Below, piece after piece: positions 12,101 to 23,358 of a stretch of 64,000 nucleotides of DNA. Source of the DNA: Sclerotinia nivalis. Taxonomy: Eukaryota; Ascomycota; Leotiomycetes; Helotiales; Sclerotiniaceae. Position 1 is the first letter of the stretch. Every line of letters starts with the position of its first letter. The notes beneath the pieces are model-generated. The model saw only the letters and a program-made list of their open reading frames with translations, was not told where the DNA came from and ran no database searches. The position numbers were made by a program, and so were the translations under genes. Location: assembly GCA_029531795.1 (NCBI GenBank), contig JAPEIS010000005.1:680001-744000 (forward strand). Reading direction: 5' to 3'.

Positions 12101-13053
12101 ATGGTGTACATTGTACCTATGTTCTGGACCCGAGTCTGTGGTCGGAATGGTGTGTTCCACAACATGAGTTGAAAAGAGAAATGTGATCTTGTCATCTCAA
12201 AATGTGCCTTGTAAAAGAGCCTGATCTATCCTCATCGGCGATGCTCGTGAAATAAAATTGATGCCCAGAGCTTAAGTTTGGCTTCCAAGTCCGAGCAAGC
12301 TGTCCAACCCCTCTACGGAGTATAGACAACAAGCTTTGAGTCCGGCCTCTCGGGGCCTGAAAAATAATTCGCATCACTACCACTCCTCGAATGATTTTTT
12401 AAAGCACTTCAAAACCTACTTCGCAATTCATCTTCCAAAGGAATAATTATATCATTTGAAAGCCCTAATTCTTATAATTCTTATAATTCTTATAATTATT
12501 TTATTATTATTATTTTTCAATTTATTCAATTATTTCTCGATTTGTACTAAATTTAAAGAATTTCGAAAGATTACATATAATATTTCAAAAAAAAGTTCAT
12601 AAATATATATTGACCACTTATGTTTTTAAATGTTTTTGTAGTATGGATGTTTCGTTCTTCCAGCCTTATCACTTTGAACCCGCTTGAAGCGTAACACGTG
12701 ACCGGTTTCGATTACGTCTCCGAGATCTGGAAGATATCGAATTTTGTTGCATATCGTACCGTTGGCCGGTCAAAATTGGTACTCCTTGGTATAAACTTCC
12801 TCTTGTTGCCCGCGATCTGTTGCGAACCAAGATTACTTCTCTCATGAGTTCAACCAGTAAGTTTAATGTCATGTGAAATTCGGAAAAATTAATCTCCGAC
12901 CAAAAATGACGCAGTTTATCCGACGCTCCGGCACAAACTAAGATGATGACAGTTTTGTGGAAATGCGACCACAGTTTACTAGGTAGTTTCCAACTACATT
13001 TTATCATCAATGAAGTTTTGTCCATGTGAAATTCCCAATTGCCATATGGCATA
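9164..13053. other. 3.9-kb divergent intergenic region
   Basis: This is the shared upstream region of the minus-strand finger protein and the plus-strand YOS9. I find no gene in it. Open frames (for example minus 12669-13052, 127 codons) lack recognisable motifs and abut the YOS9 start. It includes the 11-bp repeat at 10086-10151, a TACC/CTAC microsatellite near 10920-10960, and a CACGTG palindrome at 12695-12700 (bHLH-type core), 354 bp before the YOS9 ATG. Confidence 0.55.
10086..10151 (+). repeat. 11-bp minisatellite, six units
   Basis: CAAATCATAGT-type units repeat head to tail; the first and last end in AAT instead of AGT. The period matches about one DNA turn, so it could present a phased binding site or A-tract bending. 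Confidence 0.85.
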
Positions 13054-14614
13054 ATGCGTCCAATATTTCCAGTCCTGTTGGTTACAGCTTCAACAACATT
13101 AGCTAGTCAAAGCGTGTTCAGTGTTCACGATGACTTACTTGCATTTCCCCAGGTATGCGCAAGGCCACAAGCCATTCTGATGTAACTCGTTCTAAGCTTA
13201 CGAACAAAAGTATGAAGTAGTATTTTCGGATTCATTCCTCTCAGACCAGGAAGCAGATTTTATCATCAATCATCCCTCCTCACCCATTCACGATACTCAA
13301 CAATCTTCCGACACCAAAAGTATATCGTCTCAACATCCCATCCAAGACAACCCTACCGATCATGAATTCGACCCCTCCAAGCATACCCACGAGCTCATGT
13401 GGCTACATGGCCAGGCGCATCTCTGTACGATTCCCATAGTTTCTCTGCCTCCACGAAACGAAACCTCGGAAGCGGAAGCCCGTGCTGCTGAACAAAAAGA
13501 GCTTGCCCGAGCAACTGATCGTGGTTGGGAATTACTTCAAGATCTAGAGAATAATTGTTTATATTTTGTTTCTGGATGGTGGTCTTATTCATTCTGCTAC
13601 AACAATGAAATCACACAATTTCATCAACTACCACCACAACCCGGAAAGGCCGCTTACCCACCCCAACCGGATCCATCAGCTCAAGAATTTGTTCTCGGAA
13701 AAGCAAAGAAATCACCGAAAAGCATGAGTAAAGAAGATGAATGGGGAAATCAAATAAAAGCACATACGGCAACCAAAAATGAGGAGTCACCAAAAACCGA
13801 ACTTCAAGTAAAGGGCGATACCCGCTACCTCGTTCAAAAAATGGAAGGTGGCACAATCTGTGATCTCACAGGCAAACCTCGTCAAGTCGAAGTTCAATTC
13901 CACTGCAATCCCCACGTCAAAGATCGCATTGGCTATATTAAAGAAATGAGTACCTGTTCATACCTTATGGTCGTGTACACACCCCGTCTCTGCGATGACG
14001 TAGCATTCATGCCTCCCAAAACAGACAAAGCCAACAGCATAGTCTGCAAACGCATGATTCCCTCTTCAGACCTCCCATCCCGCCTCGAAGCCGCCTCTTC
14101 CTCCAGCTCACCTTCCAAACCTACGCCCTCAAAACCCTTAGTTGTCGGAGGTATAACCGTCGGCGCAGGTAATTTTATCGGCAAAGAAGGACAACGTCTA
14201 CCTATCCCAGCAAATTTTGGCGATGGTGAGGTCCCGAGTCGAAGCGAAATTATTGCCCGCGGCAAAAGTAAGAATGAGGGGGGTCAAGTCGAAGTCATTA
14301 GTCAACATGCGCTAGAAAAGTTAGATCTTGATCCAAAAATGATCGAAAGGTTACAAGAGGAAGTTAAAAAATTGGCCGGGGATAAGGGCTGGAAGATTGA
14401 AGTGGTAGATGTTCCAGGACAAGTTAGAGAGATCTTGGGAATAGTGGAGGATGATGGTGGGCAGGGTTATGAGAAGGGACCGGGAAGACCTATTGAAAAG
14501 CCTGAAAAGCCTGAAAAGAAGGGGGTTGAAAAGGAGGGGCATGGGAACAATGTTGTATATGAAGATGAAGAAACTGAAGAAGGTAGTGAGGAAATTTTCA
14601 AGGATGAATTATAA
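13054..14614 (+). CDS. YOS9: ER quality-control lectin Yos9/OS-9
   Basis: Two exons: 13054-13152 and 13211-14614, with a 58-bp GT-AG intron (13153-13210); 500 residues. It begins with a signal peptide (about residues 1-19) followed by the family's FSVHDDLLAFPQ-YEVVF segment, which spans the splice junction and so fixes the start and intron. The mannose-6-phosphate-receptor-homology domain has a WW pair at 156-157, Gln169, Arg258 (PRQVEVQFHC), Glu279 and Tyr285 (CSYLMVVYTPRLC), the positions that bind mannose in Yos9/OS-9. The protein ends in KDEL, an ER-retrieval signal. By family knowledge it recognises trimmed N-glycans on misfolded proteins and hands them to the Hrd1 ubiquitin ligase for ER-associated degradation. 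The C-terminal 100 residues are charged and probably flexible. Confidence 0.95.
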
Positions 14615-16422
14615 TTTCTCATCTTTTTTTTTTCTTCTTTCATCTTATCTGAGAAGTGGGGCGCTACTGGTTTGGTTTAGTTCATAGGGAGGTTTGGCTC
14701 ATAGTTAGTATATGATATGATATAATATACTATGATATAATTTTATCTTTAAGAATAAATTAAAAGTTTAAAATATCTTGTTATATTATATTTTTGTTTA
14801 CTCGTGTAAATATGAATGAGCAGTTAAAGGGTTCTCTATCAGTAAACGAGAGAGTAAGGAGGGTGAAGAGGTGTAAGTGCATGATATAAAACAGGAAACC
14901 GAGATACCTAAATTCAAATTCAAATTCTTTTCCAAATCCAAATTTACATACTCCAGTACACCATTCCCTCTTCTTATCAAACACCAAACTCCCCACCCAC
15001 TAGACCTTGCTCATTATATATGTATAATCCACTCAACTCAGAGAAAAAAAAACCAAAAAAAAAAATACATACATACATAGTACGTATATCTACATCCTTG
15101 GTGGTAAGAACCCCTTTGTTTCATCGCTCGATGAATGGACGGGGAGGTGATTGGGAGATTCTCCTTCGATTGAGAATTGGAATTCGGGATTCGGGATTGG
15201 AGAGTTTAGAGTTTATACATAGTTGAGTGTTGTTTGTTTTTGATTATGGAGGTTTTCTTGGTTGTGGTAGCTACTCGGTTTTCTTTTAGGTCTCTTCGTC
15301 TTTTAAGAGTATTTTTTGTGGTGTGTTTGATGAGTTGGGGGAAGGGGGTGCAGAGGTTGATGCAGGGGGTGTAGATGTAGAGGGTGTATCTTATTCCTGA
15401 TCAATTTGTATGAAACGATTTCGATTATTTGCTTCGAGTACCTAATATGAGTTGCTCTTAATAAGTTCAGAACGCTTCCATCCCACTTCCATTTGTCATT
15501 TCCTCATTCTTCTTCTGCTCATATGTTGCCAATCTCGCTGAAGATTCCCAACCTCATTACCGATTGGATCCAATCTGGTTTCTGCTCCCTCTCTTGCTGG
15601 CTCTGGTTGGATGTGGAGAGAGTGATGTGGACTGGGACGGGTCGCTTGGATAATGTGCCGTGTCTGGCGAGGCTCGGGACGTTTGATTCGGATGAGTTGT
15701 CTCTGGTGAGGGTTTCAAGATAGTTTATAATCTTCAAATTTTCTATATGTAATTTCTCTGGGGTTGCCCTTATTTTCTGCCGCAGGAATAAATCATTATC
15801 CCGATCATAAAACCAAACAATAAGGCACAGCACAGTCACTGATGTTATAAGGAAGGCTGTTCTATCGTCGCTATCTTCTTTGGATGTGTATTGTGTTCCG
15901 TTGATGAGGCCACCAAAGGTATCTTGACCATGTCTTTGTGGTAAAACCGATGCCGGTAATCGCAACTTGCCAGGAAGTTATAGTTATTCCAATGTCGCAT
16001 GTTCTCAAAGTCCAAGCTAATATCGGCAGCTTACCAATTTGCCGATAACCATGAGAGAAATTCAAATGGTTCCTCACTTTATCCATACCATGAATCACCG
16101 GAGTTCGAGTCTCCGAATCTGGATAGCAGAGTAAGATAAGTGGTAAAGACAAGGGCGTCGTGCGAGATGATTGTAGCCTGAAACGGATTTGAATATCCCA
16201 AGTTGAGCACAAAGGACAATTAAGACACGGAATAACCTCGAAGTGAAATTCTATATTTTCTCCAATAAATGCAAATTGAGAGTCAGGAAAGGATTCTTTG
16301 AACGCAGTTGCACTTCATTAGTCCTCAGATATTCATTCTAAGATCACAGAAACCAACCATACTTCCGGTCGCCGGCAGCACGCCTCTCTCTGGCATTGAC
16401 AATTCATATTTGCTTCACCAGT
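14615..16422. other. Spacer; one weak minus-strand candidate
   Basis: 14615-15490 is AT-rich 3' flank with poly-A runs and an AAATTC microsatellite, and no credible ORF. On the minus strand, 15519-16052 could hold a two-exon protein of about 150 residues: a short exon ending near 16035, a 69-bp GTAAGC...CAAG intron, then the 148-codon frame 15519-15965, which contains one hydrophobic segment (FLITSVTVLCLIVWFY). No family is recognised and I rate it about 0.2. Confidence 0.35.
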
Positions 16423-16831
16423 TCAATAATCCTCCAGCTTGTAGACTTCATAGGCCGGTTCCTCATACGGATGTACTCTAGGAAATGCATTAGAGACGAG
16501 AAGTAGCTATAGGATAAAATAAAAATCAAACTTGCTTCTTCAGAGCTTCAACGGCACTTCTAATGGTCTCCTCGCCAACACATAAAGTTTCGAACCTAAC
16601 CTCTTGCACCTCTTCCAAGGTGTCTACAGTCCCAATATTCGGATTTGCGGTATCACCCGGTCGGAATTGAGCGGTGCCCATCGTTGTCCAACAGCATTCG
16701 GTATAATTTCCAGGGCCTGGATAACGTCCTGCTCCAGCGGCAAAGATGGCAGCTTTACAGGCTGGAAGTCCTGATGGGGGGACAAAAAATATCAACTTGA
16801 AGCGTTGGAGCTTGATAGATATGGTTGTCAT
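16423..16831 (-). CDS. Stand-alone NIF3/YqfO-like (PII/CutA-fold) domain protein
   Basis: Exon 1 is 16831-16536 and exon 2 is 16477-16423; the product is 116 residues. The protein matches, end to end, the small domain found inserted in bacterial YqfO/NIF3 proteins and alone in many bacteria and fungi: KLIFFVPPSGLPACKAAIFAAGAGRYP near the N-terminus, then ECCWTTMGTAQFRPG, and a C-terminal VHPYEEPAYEVYKLEDY. To read that conserved tail in frame the intron must start with GC (GCAAGT) at 16535 and end with AG at 16478, a 58-bp GC-AG intron; splicing at the nearby GT gives a frameshift. Biochemical function is not established; the family is sometimes labelled NGG1-interacting factor 3-like. It is a single short gene with no functional link to its neighbours. 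Confidence 0.88.
16478..16535 (-). other. GC-AG intron
   Basis: The donor GCAAGT is the classical consensus for GC introns. Only this choice keeps the reading frame into the conserved HPYEEPAY motif. Confidence 0.8.
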
Positions 16832-17443
16832 GTTTATGGGAATTATTATTTGTGATGCCTTGATATGATGTTGATTTGTTGACGAGCTATGTTATAAAGC
16901 AGTCAAACGGGTATGGGCATTGAATTTGTGGGGTACTGATATTGTCTTTGACCCCACCACGCCCATCCATTTGTACCTGCCTGTTTTCCAATGAGATGTG
17001 GTGATTTTTGTTAGGATGCAATTATCTCAGAGTAAATACTGGGTAAAACCGATCCGGCAAGTGCTAAACGTTGAGACTGGCTGGTTGTACAACTACTACA
17101 CAACTTACTGTCTCTTGTCATGTGTTTGAACGATCAGCTGATCATCATGTGAATCACCATTCCTCATAGCCCTGTTAAAATGAGGCATAAGCAAACCTCA
17201 ACGCAATTGGCTGTATCATCGTCGAATTGTTGGTATCCGCACACAAGCAAACCCACTCAACCGTCAATGGAGTCCAGACTGGATGGGAGTTGCAGAATCC
17301 TGAGATCTTCAAATCCTGTATCTGTTACAGCTGGAGACTGTACATGATTTCATATCCTCGATGAACATACCTTCCTGCAATTTTCATTCATCTCAGCCGA
17401 CAAACGCTGCGGATCATTGTTGAACATCACTCAACAAGAAGTA
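16832..17443. other. Divergent spacer, no gene seen
   Basis: Upstream regions of the NIF3-like gene (minus) and the HET relic (plus). No open frame of note. A TGATCAGCTGATCATCATG near-palindrome around 17130-17150 is the only visible symmetrical site. Confidence 0.45.
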
Positions 17444-19544
17444 ATGTCATCTCTTGGTGGCAGCCCATTATATCCTCTCTTAAAGAAGAAGACTAAGGAA
17501 CCGAAGAGTAGATCAAAGGAACCGCAAAAAGAATCAGATCCAAGTCAACGAATCGGTATTAAACAACGACCGGCATACAAGTATTCACCTCTAAACGAAG
17601 ACGCGGGAGAAATCAGAGTCATGAGATATTACCAGGGAAAACCTCGTTGCCGAGTAGATTTTGGTTCACACATTTCCAACGAGGAATTCGAAAAATTGCT
17701 TTCTGATTCATGAAGCCTTATCCTATGCTTGGGAGAATAAACAACAAAGTCGAGATCAAAATTAGTGATGAATCAGGGGATGTAAAGCATCTCACTGTCA
17801 CACGTAATTTAGCAGAAGCTTTGCCTCACTTACGATTAAAAGACAAGCCTCGAATATTAAGGATTATGCTATATGCATGAACCAGAATGATCTCCATGAG
17901 CTAGCCTCGCAGACACAAAACATGGCGGAAATCTATTCTGGAGCCGAAAATCTCATTATATGGCTGGGACTGGAGCAAGATAATAGTGATCTTACGATTG
18001 AGCCATTGAAAAACATTACATCAAACGTGGAACGGGACTGGATCAACTGGACCATGAAACCGAAGTCAGAGATCCGTGTAGACGAGAAACTTTGGTCAGT
18101 CAAGCGAATCTTGATAGAAGATATTCTCGAAATGGCAGGAGTCTCATCATTAAATTCATTTTTAAAGCGGTCTTTGTTTCAACGTTTGTGGATATGGCAA
18201 GAAGTTCACCTGGCTAGGCAGGCGACGATTGTTTGTGGTGGAGACATCATGGGATGGTCTTCATTTAGAAGTTCGATGTTCCTCCTGACTCATCAGTTTA
18301 CATGGGATCAAGGTAGGGCGTCACTTTTGGCGACTGCTTTCTCAATTTTTGACACTGATCTCATGTTCGGGTTCATGAAGATCTTTCGCAAAACACAGCA
18401 TGCTAAATATTCCGTTGATAGAGATAGAGTTTATGCTACTTTCGGTCTTATGAAATGGGAATACTCGCATATGATCAAAATTGAAGCAGATTACTCTAAG
18501 AAAGTTTCTCAAGTATACAAGGAATTTGCTATGGCGAATTATGGAAAATTGCGTAACCTAGCTATTATGGAACATTGCTGGATATAGTCAAAAAAGATGA
18601 GGACTGAAGCTACCATGCCTACTTGGTCTCCCGATTGGTCTTACCCAATGAGATTCCATCCACTGCCTGGATATTCTCTTGCATCTGGGTTGCCTCTCGC
18701 AATTACCTCCCTCAAAACATGACAGTGGTACCCTAAATTTCACAGGGATTTCTTGTTGCTGTCGTAACAGAAGCAGACTCTTTACTCTATCATCCGATTT
18801 TTGATTTATCGAAACAAACGATTATAGATGTTGCATTGATTGACGTTCTTGACGAATTAAAGTTTTATTTGTCATCAAGGAAAGAAAGTTTCCTCGAAGC
18901 CTTTACACGTATACTTGCTGTAAATAACTTTGTTGGAAGAGGTACGCTTCACTCCGCAAAAGATCTAAGGTTTGAGGTATGTTCAGATATCGTATCTCGA
19001 CTTCGTCAGGGCTTAACCTTTTTGCTAGGTGGCTTCGAGAAAGACGCAGACTCTTTTTTTTAACATAATTTGTGAAGTTTCCCGCGGACGATCATTTTTC
19101 ACCACACACGGGGATTTCGTAGGCCCAGCGCCAGATATTGTCACCCCTGGCGATATGATATGTGTTTTATTGGTGCAAACAAGCCCGTCTTGTTGAGGCC
19201 TTTTAAGGATGCTTGCTATCAAGTCCTGGGAATCTGTTACGTGCACGGTTTGATGTCGAATGAAGCTTGCCTTGGCCCGCTACCAGGGAGTTCCGACTTG
19301 TTAGACGGAAAGACAAGCCTTGGTTACCATACGTCTATTTTGACCCCAAATCATCACAATTCCAAGTGGATGATCCTCGATTTGGCCCTCTTCTGAATGG
19401 CTAACAATTTGAACCACTGCATCCAGATGAGAAAGCTGGCCAGATACTTGTCAACGAAGAGACGGGCGAGAAGACAGGATATGATCCAAGACTTACGCCG
19501 AAGCGCTGAAGGAGCGGAATCCCGATCTCGAATTGTGGTTTTAG
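17444..19544 (+). pseudogene. HET-domain (heterokaryon incompatibility) pseudogene
   Basis: The N-terminal segment from ATG 17444 leads into the family's YKYSPLN...EIRVM start and then, in another frame, HEALSYAW (about 17712). A stretch corresponding to the PRILWIDAICINQ region survives only as IKDYAICMNQND (from about 17855). Next comes MAEIYSGAENLIIWLGLEQ, the HET block 3. Later parts include a degraded PTWSPDWS (about 18620), and VLRPFKDACYQVLGICYVHG near 19190-19250, typical of HET C-termini, ending ELWF-stop at 19542-19544. Several frameshifts and stops separate these blocks, so no intact protein is encoded. HET proteins trigger cell death after fusion of unlike strains; decayed paralogues are common. 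Decay here is partly by indel, unlike the RIP-type stops in the transposons. Confidence 0.85.
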
Positions 19545-20509
19545 TCTTGTCTGATATACTCAGTCGCTCAATTCTCGGGTGCCAAAAAGGATAGGAAATA
19601 GGACCAGATGATACAATATTCTAACCTCCTCCGCACGGAGAACTGGACCAAATCGGTTCAACGGAACATCTGGACTATATGATCGACAAGATAGGCCAGG
19701 GAAAGTGAACTCAAGGAATCAACAAAATATGATTAGGCCTACCTTTTTTTCTTTCGGAAAACTGCCATCAATCAAACTTCCAACATACTGCACTACTTAT
19801 CATTATTATGGTAACAAGAGAAGCCGCATCAAGTCAGATGTGGTCCCTGGAGACCAATTATAGTACCATACGCGAGCTTCCAAAAAGTTGTCTGTCATGT
19901 ATAGATCGCCGCTATTGTACGAAATAGACAGTAGCAACAGAGGCTAAGAGTTATTGTAAGATTCTCATTATTAACCTCTTGACTCTGAAATGCTACTTCA
20001 CTATGGTCATCAGCCCCGCCGCCAAAAGCATGACTTCGTACCTACATTTAGCCTGAACATCACTGACCAGCACCGAAGCTGCATTCAGAAATCTCAAGTT
20101 GGCTATACGATGTTGCATCAGAATTCTCTTCGTTGATTCGTCAATAGCAGATGGCTGACTGGAAAGGCTTGCCAAGGCTGCAGGGCGGCGGGGTAATGAC
20201 TGTGTAAGCTCGGGTCGATCAGTATTACTTGCATTGAACCTGCAGTAATATGCTTAAATGTTACTTGATTTCCAAGATATATTGCAAAGATTCAATAATT
20301 TCTTCTTGGCAGCAGCCATTGATGGACGGTGACGGAAAACGGTTCCGGTTCTGACGGAGTCTGGTGTGATGTTGGTATATCTGAGGTCTCAATTCCAACA
20401 TAACCCGAGATGAATGGAAAACAGTTCTCTATTCAATCAACCCATATCGATCAATAAACTACGATTGCATCTCTCTCTAGGTCGAATTGGAGAATTTTAC
20501 ATCGCTATT
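19545..20509. other. Spacer, no gene seen
   Basis: Mixed composition. A 60-codon minus-strand frame (19993-20175) has no motif. An ATG at 20414 is in frame with the next gene but would add 32 residues ahead of a good signal peptide, so I place the start at 20510. Confidence 0.45.
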
Positions 20510-21813
20510 ATGATCTCATCGCTTCCTGCTCTTGGGATCTTCGTGATTCTTGCAGATGTCACACATGCTGCATTCAAACCTCCATTTAACAATACTCTAG
20601 AACCAGGGGTAGCAACTGAATGCAAGACTTGTCCTTATTCACTTTGTACCAACAAGGAATACTACGACTATGACACCGTCGTATCGCTCATTTGCTGGAC
20701 TACAGGAACAGTGATTGGTGGTGATAGGTAAGATTTATCTCGACTTTTTGAGCTACAATATCAAATGCTAAAACCTTCAGTACATGGTTGAGAACAAGCG
20801 ACGGCTGCTACATAACCCAATACGACCTTACCGACTATGCTGGAGAATGTAAGTTCTCTCAAGGCTCACATGTGAGTTCAACTAACGGTGGTGCAACCTT
20901 ACAGATGAAGACGATCTCAGCTTTTGTGGTCATGATTCTACCATTGAACACTTAACTACCGCTCCTGCAACCATAAAGTACAATACCGAATGTAATATCT
21001 GCGATGACAACGCGAGTTGTGCGATAATCAAATATCTAAAATATGGAACTGATATCACGGTGACTTGCTGGACCGATCAGGGAGATCTTGTGATCAATGA
21101 TAGGTAATATATCTCCTGCTTCAATCTCTTATTCATCTTGAGAGTTTACCTGGATAAAACGGCTGACAATGAGGGAAATAGTACATGGTTAAAAACCACA
21201 GATAACTGCTACGTCGCACAAATCGGTCTCGAAGAACCCGCCGATAAAGCCGAGCTCGACTACTGCGGTCCTGTAGGCTTCGTCCAACTGAATTACACAG
21301 GCCCAGAAAAACGTTCCTCTTCTCCCCTCAATACAAACGAAATATCCTCCCGCCCTCTCACCAAACATTCACCGCCTTCCTCATCTAACAATCTTAACAA
21401 GCGCTACCTCCTTAACATAACAGTAGGCGAAGATTATGCTCCTTGCTATAGTACACCCTCTTCATCAAGTCATTTAGTCAAACGATATGAATGGGATCAT
21501 GGTGTTTGGGTACAATGCTATGTGAGTAATTTCGTGGACACGAATGGGGAGGAGACGTATGGGTATCTTACGACGGATTTTTGTTATGTGAGGGAGGCGG
21601 ATTTTTGGGAGAGTTTATTTGACCGTGAGTGATACTTTTTTTTCCTTTTTTTTTTTTTAGTTGAGAAGAGGAGGAAGGAAGAAAGGAAAGGAAAGGGGGG
21701 GAGGGGGCTGAAAATGAATGGTATGCTAATGTGTTGTAGAATATCGATTCCCGGGCTGTGATTTGTTTGAAGATGGAGGTGGAGATGCGATTGATGCTCG
21801 TGGAGGTTCCTAG
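20510..21813 (+). CDS. Secreted cysteine-rich protein with three SH3b-like modules
   Basis: Five exons: 20510-20727, 20781-20848, 20905-21103, 21182-21624 and 21740-21813, all joined by GT-AG introns of 53-115 bp; 333 residues. Residues 1-22 form a signal peptide. Two clear tandem modules follow, each with a Cys-x2-Cys start, a CWT core, a STWL(R/K)T motif, a CY(I/V) segment and a closing D(L/Y)-x-(F/Y)CG. A third, more divergent module has VQCYVSNF and DFCYVREADF. In the first two modules the STWL motif is split by an intron at the same codon, so they arose by exon duplication. Three Lys-Arg sites lie between modules 2 and 3 (at EKRSS, NKRYLL and VKRYEW). The layout resembles bacterial-SH3-like secreted repeats of fungi. 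Function is unknown; a secreted or wall-binding role is inference. Confidence 0.75.
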
Positions 21814-22342
21814 TTGAGATAATACTATTTGGGTTACATTTGGCATTCTCCTACATCCTCGAGTTGCAGAGTGTATGTGCTATCGTTTTCAGAATTCCCA
21901 GGACTGTTATTAAGGAAAGAAGCTACCAGGAAAATGCGTACTCTATTTTAGAATAACCGATTTGTTAAAAATTAACTATCTATTACAAACCAGTAAGATC
22001 GCACCTGTAAGCTTCTGTCGATATCATCTGCCGCGTAAAGTTGGCAATGGAGCCAGTGTCCAGACTTACCAGATTTCCTCCGAAGCAGTCAGATTTCGGG
22101 AACCACGTCAAAAAGCTTTCAATATTCAGTCTTAAAGGCTAGCCGGATGATCTCGAGGTATTTGGAAATTCCAGCAGGTTTGAGGTATCATGCAGAGGTA
22201 AAATTTCAGATAGATCAATATAATAAACATGTTAAACGTGAAGCGCAACAATTCCAGAATCCTCCCTCTTCACTCTTCATATACATAAAATTCAAATCCT
22301 GAAAACTCTACCCCCACCTATAAAATCTACGCCTCCCCCAAC
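21814..22342. other. Convergent 3' spacer
   Basis: It lies between the 3' ends of the secreted repeat protein (plus) and the GFA protein (minus). No ORF or repeat of note. Confidence 0.5.
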
Positions 22343-23173
22343 CTAATAAAACCTCCTTCTCATGCCCAAATTCGTCCTCGTATGAACCGGCAAGCGTCTA
22401 CAATCCCCACCCAGTAATCCCCTCGTCCAATTAACAGCACAGTCATCCCAAACCACTCTTTCCGGAACCATAACATAAATACCCGTCTCCGGATCTTCCA
22501 TTTCTAGATCTTCTCGATCGATGGTTCCGAGGAGTATATCTAACATCTCGGGCCATCCAGCGGGCATGGGATGAACGCGGTATGCTAGGTGCGTGCCGCA
22601 TTTGTTGCACCAGTAGCGTGTGCGTAAGGTGGAGGAGCTGTAGGTTCCTAGTGAGGAGGGGGGTTGTGGTGAGGCGGGGTCGGAGGGGTTGGAGGGTAGG
22701 AATACCGACGTGGCTTTTACCCAGGTTTCCTTGCGGTTTTTCTCCTCACTTTCATTCCCACCCTTATCACCCCTCTCCTCGCTAACATCCCCATGACCTT
22801 TCACCTCACCAGCCCCAACCTCTTGGTAACTATCCCCATCAGAAACGCAAAGCCAAATATAGTCCATAGGGCAACAAATCCAAATAGGCAAGATACTTCC
22901 TGTTGCCCGTCGACAGTCATTGCAGAGATCAATTGCTATCATGGGTAATCTAACTTCTTCTCCTGATTCATCTTTATATTCATCTCCTGATTTAGACTCA
23001 GATTGTGATGCAGATTGTGCTTTGCAGCAATATGGATAGAGCGGTCGCTCGCTAACTTGAGGAATCTGAAGTCTGTAGTGGAGAGTACGACAGTTGCAGC
23101 CACCGTGGATGGTGAGTGGGGTTGAGGGGAGGGGCATTTTGTGTTTGGTGTGTCGCTCGCGTGCCAGCTTCAT
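22343..23173 (-). CDS. GFA/CENP-V-type zinc-binding protein
   Basis: A single exon of 276 codons. It shows the Mss4-like zinc fold of the glutathione-dependent formaldehyde-activating (GFA/CENP-V) family: GGCNCRTLHY near the start, CNDCRRATGS in the middle and YWCNKCGTHL followed by HPMPAGWPEMLDILLGTID. The family normally folds around one or two zinc ions with these Cys-x-Cys and Cys-x2-Cys pairs. An acidic Gly/Glu-rich insertion of about 60 residues between the second and third clusters makes it longer than the usual 130-200 residues. The start at 23173 gives 12 residues before a second Met (23137) that would begin at the conserved domain; either is possible. Enzymatic activity is not established for most fungal members. 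Confidence 0.88.
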   Translation of the reverse strand: MKLARERHTKHKMPLPSTPLTIHGGCNCRTLHYRLQIPQVSERPLYPYCCKAQSASQSESKSGDEYKDESGEEVRLPMIAIDLCNDCRRATGSILPIWICCPMDYIWLCVSDGDSYQEVGAGEVKGHGDVSEERGDKGGNESEEKNRKETWVKATSVFLPSNPSDPASPQPPSSLGTYSSSTLRTRYWCNKCGTHLAYRVHPMPAGWPEMLDILLGTIDREDLEMEDPETGIYVMVPERVVWDDCAVNWTRGLLGGDCRRLPVHTRTNLGMRRRFY

Positions 23174-23358
23174 AGAGACTCATTCTGACATCCCCCTCAT
23201 TTCAGGACAATAGTTCCCACTCCTTCATTGGACTTCGTTCTTTTCCAAATTACTCTTCTCTCATATTTTCTCCGCTTCAGGTCTCACCCAAACGGTGGAC
23301 TAGCTGATCTCCCTATGGCCTTATCCCATCGACTCATTAGCTAACACATCTTCTGTAA

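Noticed and set aside
12669..13052. 127-codon minus-strand ORF next to YOS9
   Set aside because: No motif, and its start overlaps the YOS9 start region on the opposite strand; probably chance.
16095..16125. tRNA-like T arm (CGGAG-TTCGAGT-CTCCG) in the minus-strand ORF region
   Set aside because: The T-arm pairing is perfect, but no A box, D arm or complementary acceptor stem is found upstream at tRNA distance.
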